Positions 25,349-35,183 of a stretch of 64,000 nt of DNA are shown one piece after another (position 1 is the stretch's first letter; each line of letters opens with the position of its first letter). This stretch comes from Planctomycetia bacterium (GTDB lineage: Bacteria > Planctomycetota > Planctomycetia > Gemmatales > HRBIN36): contig JAEUIE010000044.1 in the NCBI GenBank assembly GCA_016795155.1, positions 62,001-126,000 of the forward strand, read 5' to 3'. Under the pieces are notes generated by a model. It had not been told where the DNA came from, ran no database searches, and saw only the letters and a list, made by a program, of their open reading frames with translations. Position numbers and translations under genes: made by a program.

Positions 25349-28300
25349 CGCCGATGCACTGCTTCATCATGATTGAATAATGCCAGTGCAACGACCGTAT
25401 TGGCAGCCAGTTCAGCAGCAGGATACCTGTCATTGACGTTCGTCTCACCCACAGCCAGTAGTTTCTGTACGGCTGCCTGATCTTTCTCATACAAGCTAAA
25501 CTGTTCTTTCCAGAGCTTGCCCAGGATGTCGAGTTCACGGGGCGTTGATGCACGACCTGTTACGTTTCTGAATGCCCAGGCCAGTTGCTCTTCCCGCGAA
25601 CCGCCAGACTGATGCATCCGCTGGCCCATTATCTTCGCTGCTTCCACCATCTGCACATCGTTCAGCAGCGCAAGTGCCTGCAAAGGAGTACTGGTAGATT
25701 GCCTGCGGACGATACAGACATTACGCTCTGCTGCATCGAACGTGATCATAGCTGGGTGAGGTACCGTACGCTTCCAGAACGTGTACAGACTGCGACGATA
25801 GAGATCTGGCCCTTTGCTCCGATCATATTTCGGATTGCCCATCGCCACTTCCCATAAACCATCAGGCTGATACGGCTTGACCGCAGGCCCACCCTGTTTT
25901 TCCACGAGCAAGCCACTGGCAAACAATGCCTGATCACGAAGCATTTCTGCTGACAACCGGCGAACTGGATAATGGCCCAGCAGTTTGTTATCTCCATCCT
26001 TACTGCGATGCTCCGCTGATGCCTGGCTGCTTTGGCGATACGCTGCTGAGAGAGCCATCATCTTGAGAAGCCTTTTCATGTCCCACGGCTTAGCCTCGGG
26101 ATCGCTCGGCTGAGCAAACTCACGAGCCAGCCAATCCAGCAGTTCGGAATGCGTAGGGCGTGAACCCTGCGTGCCAAAGTTATCACTGGTTTCTACCAGG
26201 CCATTGCCGAACATCTGTTGCCAGAGGCGATTGACTACCACCCGTGCAGTGAGTGGATGATCCGGCTCAAGCAACCAGCGGGCCAGCCCAAGCCGATTAC
26301 GGGGCATATCAGGCTTCATGGATGGGAACACCGCAGGCACATCCCCCGTCACCTTGTCACCGGGTGCATCATATGCGCCACGTTTCAAAATGAATGCAGG
26401 CTTGGGTTGAGGTAACTCCAGCATCACCATCGCTTCGGGAATGGGATTCGTGATCTTATTGATCTCGTCACGGCAACTGGAAATGACACCATTCAGTACC
26501 TGGATGATGAAGCAATGGTATTTCAGAAAGTGAACGCGAAACATCTGCTTTTCAGCTTCGGTCAGTTGCTCCATTGGTTTCAGCTTCAGTTGTTCCGCCT
26601 GTGCTGGATCAAATGTAGCCAGCACTTCCCATGGTGTGAGACAACCAGTGTAAAAACAGAGGTCATCCACCATACCGCCCTTAAAGCCATTGTCCCGGAA
26701 ACGATAACCCAAGGTCAGATCAGGCTCTCCACCTTCGTAGGTAATGTCCTTGTAGAGATGATCTCGCACTACTTCGACTTCAACAGATTGGCCGTTACGG
26801 TAGATGCGAATGCCTGCAGACTGGCTTGACCCATCGTAAGTGACTGCAATCTGTGTCCACTGGTCAGCAGGCAAAGGCTTGATTGTTTTGATTTTCAGCG
26901 AGTTGCCAGGCCACATGTGGTGCATGCCGAACGCCACATGATTCTGTTCGAGTAGCAGTTCGTAGCCTCGGCTGCCTGCATCGATGGGTGCTCTGCTGTG
27001 ATGGAGCACCACCGAACGAGGCGTAGGGGCCGGTGGCTTGATCCACAAGCTGAAACTGAATGGCGTAGTGCGAGAAAAGTGTCCCAGCTTGGGGAAAGTA
27101 AAGCCATTCTCGCCATCGAGTAGAACTGCCTGCCCTTCATGTCCTGCAACCAGTTGAGGGTTCTCGTGAGCTTGAGCTGGGTTCTGCTTTGTCAGCCGAT
27201 TGAAAGTTTTGTTTTCTTTCAGTTCATTGAACGTGAAATGAGCGTAGGGCCGTGTGCGGAACGTGTTTACCCGGTCGTTCTTCAGCCAGTTCGTAAATTT
27301 CGACTGAATGTAAGGTTGAGTGAGAGTTTCCTGGAGATTCTTTTCTGCTTTTGCCTGGCGGGTCCTCACCTCAGCCAATTTTCTGTCGGTATTCTCATCA
27401 CTCAAAAGCAGCGTCGGTACCGGCATGGATGAAGTGAAGTAACTCGTCTGCCCTGATTCATCAATATTCTGAAACAGACTGAATAGGGAATAGTAATCCT
27501 TAATCGTAAACGGATCATACTTATGATCATGACAGCGGGTGCAATCGAAAGTCATGCCCAGAAAAGCGGTGCCGAAGGTGTTCACCCGATCAACGACATA
27601 GGAAACGCGATATTCCTCTTCAATCACGCCACCTTCTTCGTTCTGCATGTGCAGCCGATTGAATGCCGTCGCCAGGCGTTGATCCTTCGTAGCATTGGGC
27701 AGCAGATCGCCAGCCAGCTGCCAGGTGATGAACTGATCGTAAGGCAAATTCTGATTGAACGCCTTCACCACCCAATCGCGCCAAGGCCACATAGAACGGT
27801 AGCGATCCATCTGATATCCATGCGTGTCGGCATAGCGAGCCAAATCGAGCCAATCGGTTGCCATCCGTTCGCCATAGCGCGGAGAAGCAAGAAGGCGATC
27901 CACCTGTTTTTCAAACGTCTTCTCCGACGTATCGGCCAGAAATACATCAAGCTCAGCCAATGTTGGCGGCAACCCGGTCAGGTCGAACGACACGCGTTTG
28001 AGCCAGGCTTCCTTCGAGGCATCAGCCTGCGGTTTCAAGCCGACAGATTCCAGCTTTGCCAGAATGAACCGGTCGATTGGTTGCTTCACCCAGCTTGCTT
28101 GTTTCACTGCTGGTAGCGCCGGCTTTTGCGGAGCGACAAACGCCCAATGCTGTTCCCACCTGGCTCCACTATCGATCCATTGCTTCAGGAGTTGCTTCTG
28201 TTTCTCTGTTAACGACCGATTCGATTCCCTGGGCGGCATTAACTCCGTCTCATCTTGTGAAGTGATTCGTTGAAAGAGTTCACTCTCCTCGCTTTTACCG

Positions 28301-28515
28301 GGGATGATTACTGCTTTGCCTTGCTTGAGCCGAAAAGCTCCTTCTTTTGTATCGAGACGAAGTTTACCTTTTCGAGTCTGTGCATCCGGGCCGTGACAAT
28401 GAAAGCACTTGTCGGAAAGGATGGGCAGAATATCACGCCCAAAGTCGGGTGGCTGGGCGAAGAAGGAGACTGGAGCAATCAAAAGAATCAGCAGTGAAAA
28501 GGTGATACTCTTCAT
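25345..28515 (-). CDS. Planctomycete cytochrome C / DUF1549 / LamG-like / DUF1553 protein
   Basis: 1056 residues. A signal peptide (1-20, [20 protein letters not shown]) is followed by a planctomycete cytochrome-C-like domain with heme motif C37-FHCH (about 25-95), DUF1549 (about 130-340), a concanavalin/LamG-like beta-sandwich inserted at about 480-660 ([24 protein letters not shown]), and DUF1553 (about 730-1010, [20 protein letters not shown]). Such proteins are abundant in planctomycetes and are encoded with DUF1501 partners. They are thought to act in the periplasm, perhaps in polysaccharide degradation, but the activity is not established. The ATG at 28515 overlaps the upstream DUF1501 stop (TAATG), so the pair is translationally coupled. 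Confidence 0.93.
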   Translation of the reverse strand: MKSITFSLLILLIAPVSFFAQPPDFGRDILPILSDKCFHCHGPDAQTRKGKLRLDTKEGAFRLKQGKAVIIPGKSEESELFQRITSQDETELMPPRESNRSLTEKQKQLLKQWIDSGARWEQHWAFVAPQKPALPAVKQASWVKQPIDRFILAKLESVGLKPQADASKEAWLKRVSFDLTGLPPTLAELDVFLADTSEKTFEKQVDRLLASPRYGERMATDWLDLARYADTHGYQMDRYRSMWPWRDWVVKAFNQNLPYDQFITWQLAGDLLPNATKDQRLATAFNRLHMQNEEGGVIEEEYRVSYVVDRVNTFGTAFLGMTFDCTRCHDHKYDPFTIKDYYSLFSLFQNIDESGQTSYFTSSMPVPTLLLSDENTDRKLAEVRTRQAKAEKNLQETLTQPYIQSKFTNWLKNDRVNTFRTRPYAHFTFNELKENKTFNRLTKQNPAQAHENPQLVAGHEGQAVLLDGENGFTFPKLGHFSRTTPFSFSLWIKPPAPTPRSVVLHHSRAPIDAGSRGYELLLEQNHVAFGMHHMWPGNSLKIKTIKPLPADQWTQIAVTYDGSSQSAGIRIYRNGQSVEVEVVRDHLYKDITYEGGEPDLTLGYRFRDNGFKGGMVDDLCFYTGCLTPWEVLATFDPAQAEQLKLKPMEQLTEAEKQMFRVHFLKYHCFIIQVLNGVISSCRDEINKITNPIPEAMVMLELPQPKPAFILKRGAYDAPGDKVTGDVPAVFPSMKPDMPRNRLGLARWLLEPDHPLTARVVVNRLWQQMFGNGLVETSDNFGTQGSRPTHSELLDWLAREFAQPSDPEAKPWDMKRLLKMMALSAAYRQSSQASAEHRSKDGDNKLLGHYPVRRLSAEMLRDQALFASGLLVEKQGGPAVKPYQPDGLWEVAMGNPKYDRSKGPDLYRRSLYTFWKRTVPHPAMITFDAAERNVCIVRRQSTSTPLQALALLNDVQMVEAAKIMGQRMHQSGGSREEQLAWAFRNVTGRASTPRELDILGKLWKEQFSLYEKDQAAVQKLLAVGETNVNDRYPAAELAANTVVALALFNHDEAVHRR

Positions 28516-29936
28516 TATCCCACCACATCCTGCACTACCCGGCATGGCTCTACACCGGTCAACCGCATATCCAGCCCCTGATACTTAAAGCTAAAGCGCT
28601 GGTAGTCGATGCCACATAGATGCAGCATGGTGGCATGCAGATCATGCACGCTCACTACGTTCTCCACGGATCGGTAGCCTAGTTCATCGGTGTTACCATA
28701 CGTGATGCCACCTTTGATGCCGCCGCCTGCCATCCAGATGGCAAAGGAAAGAATATGGTGATCGCGGCCTGTACCTTGACCCATGGGTGTACGACCAAAC
28801 TCGCCACCCCAGATCACCAGCGTATCATCGAGCAAGCCTCGCTGTTTCAGATCAGCCAGCAACGCTGCACTTGCCTGGTCCACATCATTCGCAGCAATCT
28901 TCATGCTCTTTTCGATTTCGCCATGATGATCCCATGCACGATGATAAAGCTGAATGAATCGCACACCACGTTCCGCCAGGCGACGGGCCATCAGGCAGTT
29001 GGATGCAAAGCTGCCATCACCCGCCTCCTTGATCCCATACTGTTCCAGCGTAGCTTTGGTTTCCTTGCTGAAATCGGTCAGTTCAGGCACCGAAGTCTGC
29101 ATGCGAAATGCCATTTCATATTGAGCAATGCGCGTAGCAATTTCAGGGTCATTTTTCTCAGCCGCCAACATGCCATTCAGCCGCTGAATCTCATCGATCA
29201 CCTGACGCTGAGTGCTCTGGCAAACTCCGGGCGGACTGCCTACGTAGTGGACTGCTTCACCTTTCGATTGGAACAGAATGCCCTGGAACTTGCTGGGCAA
29301 AAACCCAGCAGACCACTGCCGGGCAGAAATAGGCTGAGCGCCGCCAGCTTTGCTCGTCGATGTCAAAACGATAAACCCAGGCAGATTTGCAGTTTCTGCC
29401 CCCAGGCCGTAGAGCATCCACGATCCCATGCTGGGTCGACCTTTGATAATCGAGCCAGAGTTCATGAAAGCATGAGCCGGGTCGTGATTAATCTGTTCCG
29501 TCTGCATCGATCGAATGATTGCAATATCATCTGCATGCTTGGCGATGTGCGGAAAGAGTTCGGATATTTCCTGTCCGCTTTTGCCATGCTTCTCGAACTT
29601 GGCGAATGATCCACGAGCAATCAGTTTCGTGTTCTGCAATTGTGCCAGTTGCTGGCCCTTGGTAAACGAATCGGGGAAAGGTTTGCCGTTCAGTTCCTTG
29701 AGTTTGGGCTTCCAGTCGAAAGATTCATGCTGCGATGGGCCGCCAGCCATGCAGAGATGAATGACCCGCTTGGCTTTGGCTGGATGATGCAGTTTGGTCA
29801 GAATACCTTGCGGCTTATCATCTACAGCGCTGGCAGCAGACCAGCCAAGAAGTTCTCCCAGTGCCAATGCACCCAGGCCATAAGCAGACTGCTGCAGAAA
29901 AGCACGGCGGGGAAGATTCTGAACTGGAAACAACAT
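28515..29936 (-). CDS. DUF1501 family exported protein, partner of the DUF1549/DUF1553 gene
   Basis: 473 residues from the ATG at 29936, which has AGAGG 7 nt upstream; a TTG two codons earlier is ignored. The N-terminus contains a Tat-type signal (PRRAFLQQSAYGLGALALG). Family motifs: CMAGGPSQHESFDWKPKL, RSMQTEQINHDPAHAFMNSG, LVIWGGEFGRTPMGQGTGRD and MLHLCGID. It resembles the copy at 7131-8510 in layout but the two are clearly diverged. Its stop codon overlaps the ATG of the downstream DUF1549/DUF1553 gene, the standard two-gene planctomycete arrangement. The fold is alkaline-phosphatase/sulfatase-like; the substrate is unknown. Confidence 0.93.
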   Translation of the reverse strand: MLFPVQNLPRRAFLQQSAYGLGALALGELLGWSAASAVDDKPQGILTKLHHPAKAKRVIHLCMAGGPSQHESFDWKPKLKELNGKPFPDSFTKGQQLAQLQNTKLIARGSFAKFEKHGKSGQEISELFPHIAKHADDIAIIRSMQTEQINHDPAHAFMNSGSIIKGRPSMGSWMLYGLGAETANLPGFIVLTSTSKAGGAQPISARQWSAGFLPSKFQGILFQSKGEAVHYVGSPPGVCQSTQRQVIDEIQRLNGMLAAEKNDPEIATRIAQYEMAFRMQTSVPELTDFSKETKATLEQYGIKEAGDGSFASNCLMARRLAERGVRFIQLYHRAWDHHGEIEKSMKIAANDVDQASAALLADLKQRGLLDDTLVIWGGEFGRTPMGQGTGRDHHILSFAIWMAGGGIKGGITYGNTDELGYRSVENVVSVHDLHATMLHLCGIDYQRFSFKYQGLDMRLTGVEPCRVVQDVVG

Positions 29937-30009
29937 CTGCAACCTCTCACAAGCAACAGTCCTATCTTAACAGCCAATGCCTGGATATGAAATGGAATCC
30001 ATGTGTAAA

Positions 30010-30906
30010 TCAACCGATCCGTCTGCACGCTTCGCTTACCGTGTTGAACTGTATGTCAACAATGTCATCGACACTCTGGGCATACCCACCTGCCATCGTA
30101 ATCGCCACCGGAAGATTCTGCTCCTGACAGATATCAAACACGAATCTATCGCGGGCTAATAAACCTGCTTTGGTCAGTTTCAATCTACCCAATCGGTCAC
30201 CTTCAAAAGGATCAGCCCCAGCAAGGTAAATCGCAAGGTCAGGATCAAACACTTTCAGAGCCTGATGCAAGCCTCGCTGCAAAGTTCCAAGGTACTCTTC
30301 ATCCCCCATGCCATCTGGCAAACCGATATCGAGCTTGCCCGCAACCTTGCGTAATGGAAAGTTCTTTTCGCCATGAATGGAAAAAGTAAACACCGAATCA
30401 TCGTTCTGGAAAATATCAGCAGTGCCGTTACCCTGATGCACATCGCAATCAATCACCATAACCTTCTTGACCAGTTCTTCCGCCTGTAAAGCTCTGATGG
30501 CAACTGCGGAATCATTGAAAATGCAGAAACCTTCTGCAAAGTCGTAGCCGGCATGATGCGTACCACCAGCAAGGTTAGCTGCAAAACCAGCGGACAGTGC
30601 AGCCCGGCAGGCAGCCAGTGTGCCGCCCGATGATCTGCGGCTTCGTTCAATAAGTGCTTGTGACCAGGGAAAACCCAGTCGTTGCAACTCTGCTTCAGTC
30701 ATCTGCCCCAATAATACCCGTTGTACATAACGACGATCATGAGCGCGATACAAATCCTGATCGGTAACCGACGCAGGTTCATGAAACGAAATAGATAACT
30801 GTTCGGCAACCAGCCTCTCACGCAGAAGCCGATACTTCTGCATGGGGAAGCGATGCCCTTCGGGCAAAGGCAACACAAACTGATCACAATACCAGGCATC
30901 CATCAT
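30010..30906 (-). CDS. Histone-deacetylase-family amidohydrolase
   Basis: 298 residues. Zinc-dependent deacetylase fold: H117-H118 in GGTHHAGYD (active-site His pair), zinc ligands D155 and H157 in VIDCDVHQGNG, and a third Asp in LAGADPFEGDRLG. The size and the GTHHA variant fit the small class IV-like bacterial group. Possible substrates are acetylated proteins, polyamines or other small amides; sequence alone does not decide. The ATG at 30906 overlaps the hemG stop (ATGATGA), so the gene is coupled to hemG at the end of the pheT-hemG operon. Confidence 0.92.
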   Translation of the reverse strand: MMDAWYCDQFVLPLPEGHRFPMQKYRLLRERLVAEQLSISFHEPASVTDQDLYRAHDRRYVQRVLLGQMTEAELQRLGFPWSQALIERSRRSSGGTLAACRAALSAGFAANLAGGTHHAGYDFAEGFCIFNDSAVAIRALQAEELVKKVMVIDCDVHQGNGTADIFQNDDSVFTFSIHGEKNFPLRKVAGKLDIGLPDGMGDEEYLGTLQRGLHQALKVFDPDLAIYLAGADPFEGDRLGRLKLTKAGLLARDRFVFDICQEQNLPVAITMAGGYAQSVDDIVDIQFNTVSEACRRIG

Positions 30907-32315
30907 TTTACCCGGCACTCATCGCGGATTTGCCGGGCAATGCGTTCAGCATGCGTAGCAACATCATGAAGTGACACGCCATGATATGCATTGCCACCCA
31001 GGTAAAGCCCAGGGTGTTTCTTTAGAAAGGTTTCCATCTGGCTCACACGCTGAGTATGGCCGAGCGTGTATTGAGGTATGGCACGGGGCCAGCGCTGCAA
31101 CTGGCAGAAGTTGGGAGGCTTGATGATATGCAACAGGTTTCGGAGTTCCCGTCGCGCTGTGAGTATCAGGGCATCATCATCCCACGATAACATTTCCCGG
31201 CGGAACCAACCACCCATCGTCACCTGCATCAGCACTTTTCCCTCTGGAGCCCGGCCAGGGAACATGGATGAACTGAACTCGATCTTGAGGATGTCTCTCT
31301 TGAATCGCTGAGGCAGCAGAATGCTCTGGCAATCACTCAACTCTGGTACATGTTCCTTGGCGTACGCCAGTGAGATGGAAACAATTCCGGCCATCGGAAT
31401 CGTCATCAGGCAGTCGGCGAGTTCTGAATCGAGATCAGCTACGATGGCGGTCTGCTTGTGCACCGGGCATGCAAGAACCACCATATCAGCAGGACGTGTG
31501 GAACCGTCGCTGCAATATACTTGCCACGGGCCAACAGTTTCATCAGTAGTACGGGCTATCGACTTCACTCCAACACCGAGTTCAGCCGGTTGCTTCAATT
31601 GACCGTCGAGCTTGTCCACCAGTGTCCGCATACCTTCTGTAAAGGAATAGTGTGTCGTAACATTGTCAGCGAGTTTGATGCCCGCCTGTCTAGCCGCATT
31701 GCGTTCAGCCAGCCGCAACTTGGTCAATCCACGATAAACGCTCCCATACTCCCGTTCGGCACGAGCCGCCTGTGCGAAGCCAGCCTTGATGCTGATGGCC
31801 CGGGCATCACCTGCGTATTGCTCCGTGGTTACTGCATCAGCAATGATCTGTCCCAATTCGCGGCCCACACGCCTTTCCGCGAACTGAAATACACTTTCAT
31901 CGAGAGTATTACGGGAAGCAAATCGAAACCGTTCGCTGATTAGCCGATAAGCGCTCCCCATGCCATACATAGGGGATAATAGCGCACTACCCAGCGTTCC
32001 TGGTATGAGATGCAAAATGCCATCATGCAGCATGTACCGTTTCAAACGAGTCTGCGAAGTTGACAGCAGTTCCGGAGTCAGTTTCAATTGTTCGCAGAGT
32101 TTCATCAATCCGAGCCGATGGCCTGGGAAAGATGCCGGCCCATGTTCGAGCAGGTAGCCTCGTTTTGATTCAGTGCACAGCATGCCCCCCACCCTCGACT
32201 GCGATTCCAGCACCGTGATGGAAGCATCAGGCAGCCTGAATTGCAGTTGGAATGCAGTCGCCAAGCCAGACAGCCCGGCACCAACCACGATCACTCTGGG
32301 GGACTTCAACGGCAT
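30903..32315 (-). CDS. hemG: Protoporphyrinogen/coproporphyrinogen oxidase
   Basis: 470 residues. An FAD-dependent oxidase of late heme synthesis (the HemG/HemY/CgoX family; which of the two porphyrinogens it uses is not decidable here). The N-terminal dinucleotide-binding motif is VIVVGAGLSGLATAFQLQ, followed by VLESQSRVGGMLCTESKRG and HGPASFPGHR. The C-terminal FAD contact region reads GLYLGGNAYHGVSLHDVA. There is no signal peptide. The gene starts 10 bp after the pheT stop and overlaps the deacetylase gene by 4 bp, so it is the middle gene of an operon whose members have no obvious functional link. Confidence 0.95.
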   Translation of the reverse strand: MPLKSPRVIVVGAGLSGLATAFQLQFRLPDASITVLESQSRVGGMLCTESKRGYLLEHGPASFPGHRLGLMKLCEQLKLTPELLSTSQTRLKRYMLHDGILHLIPGTLGSALLSPMYGMGSAYRLISERFRFASRNTLDESVFQFAERRVGRELGQIIADAVTTEQYAGDARAISIKAGFAQAARAEREYGSVYRGLTKLRLAERNAARQAGIKLADNVTTHYSFTEGMRTLVDKLDGQLKQPAELGVGVKSIARTTDETVGPWQVYCSDGSTRPADMVVLACPVHKQTAIVADLDSELADCLMTIPMAGIVSISLAYAKEHVPELSDCQSILLPQRFKRDILKIEFSSSMFPGRAPEGKVLMQVTMGGWFRREMLSWDDDALILTARRELRNLLHIIKPPNFCQLQRWPRAIPQYTLGHTQRVSQMETFLKKHPGLYLGGNAYHGVSLHDVATHAERIARQIRDECRVK

Positions 32316-32325
32316 ATAGTATCAA

Positions 32326-34827
32326 TCAGGCGCGCAACACCGCACCAAGCAATTTTTCCACTCGGCCCACGATTTTTGCACGCACTTTGGAAACCTCTTT
32401 ATCCGTCAGGCTTCGATCCATCGCCTGATATGTTAAAGCATATGCCAAACTTTTCTTTCCTGCTGGTAAATTCTGGCCTCGATAGACATCAAATAATCTA
32501 ATGCCTCGCAGTAATTCGCCACCCCCCGCTTTAATTTCTGCTTCCAGCTTGTCTGCAGGCAGAGTTTCATCAACAACGAGGGCAATATCTTCCAAAACAG
32601 GTGGAAAAGTTGAAATCGACTGGAATGAATGCCATGCAGGCATCAGTGACAGGATGCTCTCGAGATCCAGGTCTGCAACCAGAATTTTGTGTCTTCCCAA
32701 CTCGTAAGCACTAGCAACCTGTGGGTGAAGTTGACCTAGTTTACCCAGAATCTGTTCACTTGACTTAACCTGAGCACTTTGACCGGGATGGAGTTCAACT
32801 GTTGTCAATGGTTCAAAAGCCAGCGATGGCACGTGAAGTCGTGAGAGCAGAGATTCCACCAGCCCTTTCAGGTCAAAGAAATCGAGCGATGGCTGCTTAT
32901 CAGTCGTATCCCAGTGATCTGTTGACCGCTGTCCAGTTATTGTAATGACCAGTCGCCTGGATTCTTCAGGCAGCCTGGCATCTGATTTTGGAATGTACAC
33001 ATTCCCTATCTCGAACAAGTTCACCGTAGAGCGGTGTTTCAAGTTCATCGCAGCCACCTGCAGCACGCTGGCGAGCACACTGCGGCGCATGATGCCTCGT
33101 TCGCTGTGAATGGGATTCGCCAGCTCAACTGCTGATCCGGAGATTCCCAGTGGTGCTTCGCGTTCAGGGGAAGTCAGTGCATAACTCATCACTTCCTGCA
33201 GTCCCAGACCAGCCAGAACATCCCGTACACGCTCTTCGCCCATCAGCGATGGATTATCGAGCTGTTGAGGCAAAGCATCTGCCAGCGATGTGACAGGCAA
33301 CTTGTCATAGCCATAGATTCGGGCAATGTCTTCCACGACATCCGCTGCACCATGCTGAATATCAACACGATGCGCAGGTGGAACTACGGTGAGAACTGCA
33401 CCACCGGGGGGAATATCCACACGGTATTCCAGTGAACGGAGAATGCGTTCCATGTCCTGAACAGGAATTACCATGCCGAGCAATCGTTCAACGTATGCCA
33501 GTTCGAGTTTAATGGGAGCAGGCGTCAGCGGAGCCGGATAGCAATCAACGGCACCCTGGCAGACCATACCACTTGCCAACTGACGCAGATACTCAGCTGT
33601 GCCCTCAGCAGTAGGTAAGGCCAGCTCTGGATGCAGCCCTTTGCTGAAACGCATGCTCGCTTCGCTAAAGAGATTGAGTTCGCGGGCAGTCTTGCGAATC
33701 GTTGCAGCATTGAAATGGGCTGATTCGAGTAAGACACGAGTGGTTTTGTCGCTGACTTCCGTTTCCAATCCACCCATCACGCCAGCCAGGGCGATTACAC
33801 CTGCGGTATCAGCAATTACCAGATGATGCGGTTCGAGTTTACGTTCCACATTATCGAGCGTTACCAGTTTTTCCCCGGCTTGGGCGAGACGCACTGTCAA
33901 CTCAGGCGACTTGCCACCTGCTCGCTTAACCAGAGTATCGTAATCAAAAGCATGCAGTGGCTGCCCCAACAACAGCATCATGTAATTGGTGATATCAACA
34001 ATATTATTGATTGGTCGCATGCCCGCGAGAGTCAGTCTGCGCTGCATCCAGTGAGGCGATGGCTGCACCTTCACCTGCTCGATGAGCATGGCTGTATAAC
34101 GCCGGGACAGTGTTGAATCAGCAATCTCTATCGAAACTTTGTCAGCAATAGCAGGTCCCTGCTGAGATACGGCAAGTGATGGTGATTTGAGACGTTGCCC
34201 TGTGATGGCTGCTACCTCGCGGGCCAATCCCAGGATCGAGTTGCATCGTGCCATGTTGGGTAGAACATCTATCTCCAGAACGATGTCGCCTAGCAGATCA
34301 ACCAGTGGCGCACCAACGGGTGTCTCTCCCGGCAGCAACAGAATGCCTTCATGATCGTCGGAGATACCCAGTTCACGAACTGAGCAGACCATCGAATCGC
34401 TGGGGAAACCCCGGATTGGTTTTGGCTTGAGTTCTTTCAGTTCCTTCTTATCAGAGTAGCCATCAAAAAGGATGGCACCCGCGTAGGCCAACACAACCAC
34501 CTGGCCACTTTCACCAGGATTGATGTTCCCGGCACCGGTAATAACCGTTTTCGGCTCGCCACCTTTGCCCAGGTCAAGTTTGACGAACTTGAGTTTGTCG
34601 GTTTCAGGCACTTTGGAAATTTCGAGTATGCGGGCAGTGACAATCTTGTCCTTGGCCCAGACCGGCCCCGGGTCTTCAATCTTGCATTTCAATCCTTCCG
34701 GCACACTCACCCCAATCAGCCTGGCACTAATGACTTCCAGCCCGGCCAGAGTCAGTTTGTCAACCAACTCAGGGATAGAAACCGTGATATCAACGTATTC
34801 TTTAAGCCAGGAAACAGGCAACTTCAT
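32326..34827 (-). CDS. pheT: Phenylalanine-tRNA ligase beta subunit
   Basis: 833 residues, a full-length beta subunit. Order: N-terminal MKLPVSWLKEYVDI; a tRNA-binding (EMAP/OB) domain at about 40-160 (KIVTARILEISKVPETDKLK); B3/B4 editing domain; B5 domain; the core catalytic-like module; and the C-terminal FDX-ACB anticodon-binding domain (FPPVLEDIALVVDETL, RLFDVYRG, SLAYALTYQAMDRSLTDKEV). The ATG at 34827 is preferred over a TTG two codons upstream. The alpha-subunit gene pheS is not adjacent, as it is in many bacteria; it must be elsewhere. First gene of the pheT-hemG-deacetylase operon. Confidence 0.97.
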   Translation of the reverse strand: MKLPVSWLKEYVDITVSIPELVDKLTLAGLEVISARLIGVSVPEGLKCKIEDPGPVWAKDKIVTARILEISKVPETDKLKFVKLDLGKGGEPKTVITGAGNINPGESGQVVVLAYAGAILFDGYSDKKELKELKPKPIRGFPSDSMVCSVRELGISDDHEGILLLPGETPVGAPLVDLLGDIVLEIDVLPNMARCNSILGLAREVAAITGQRLKSPSLAVSQQGPAIADKVSIEIADSTLSRRYTAMLIEQVKVQPSPHWMQRRLTLAGMRPINNIVDITNYMMLLLGQPLHAFDYDTLVKRAGGKSPELTVRLAQAGEKLVTLDNVERKLEPHHLVIADTAGVIALAGVMGGLETEVSDKTTRVLLESAHFNAATIRKTARELNLFSEASMRFSKGLHPELALPTAEGTAEYLRQLASGMVCQGAVDCYPAPLTPAPIKLELAYVERLLGMVIPVQDMERILRSLEYRVDIPPGGAVLTVVPPAHRVDIQHGAADVVEDIARIYGYDKLPVTSLADALPQQLDNPSLMGEERVRDVLAGLGLQEVMSYALTSPEREAPLGISGSAVELANPIHSERGIMRRSVLASVLQVAAMNLKHRSTVNLFEIGNVYIPKSDARLPEESRRLVITITGQRSTDHWDTTDKQPSLDFFDLKGLVESLLSRLHVPSLAFEPLTTVELHPGQSAQVKSSEQILGKLGQLHPQVASAYELGRHKILVADLDLESILSLMPAWHSFQSISTFPPVLEDIALVVDETLPADKLEAEIKAGGGELLRGIRLFDVYRGQNLPAGKKSLAYALTYQAMDRSLTDKEVSKVRAKIVGRVEKLLGAVLRA

Positions 34828-35183
34828 GAACAATATCCTGATGAATTAGATTGAGAGATTCCCTAAGTGTAAACGCATAGAAGTCATACGGAGTGGGTGC
34901 CACGGTTTGCGTGTACTCACGTTAACCGTGCCAATTCACTGCATAGTTATCAATGCGGGCTAACATCGATGGCAGCCCGAAGCGCCAGCGAGGGGATATC
35001 TGCAATAACTTACTGTCCTTGCACAATACCCTTTGCTCGCGCTGCGGGCTGTCATCTCATTTCCATGCTGTTTAGTATATGGCTTGTTGCAGTCTCACAA
35101 GGTAGATGCAATTTGCTTGCATTTGGTTCACACATCGAAGATGCTACAACTCTTGCCTTGGTAATTCCTGCCTGGATGTCGTT
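34828..35183. other. Gene-free region of about 355 bp
   Basis: This lies between the divergent pheT and esterase genes. It contains the palindromic repeat annotated at 34972-35051 and a second smaller inverted motif around 34895-34930 (GTGCCACGGTTTGCG ... ACGTTAACCGTGCC). A reading frame through this region translates the repeat and is not accepted as a gene. Promoters for both flanking operons should lie here, but I saw no convincing boxes. Confidence 0.5.
34972..35051. repeat. Imperfect inverted repeat, CAGCCCGAAGCG family
   Basis: The left arm 34972-34995 (GCAGCCCGAAGCGCCAGCGA then GGGG) is nearly the reverse complement of the right arm 35029-35051 (CCCTTTGCTCGCGCTGCGGG then CTG), separated by about 33 bp. 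From memory, elements beginning AGCCCGAAGCG followed by GCGAGGG recur in planctomycete intergenic regions. No coding capacity. Confidence 0.65.
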
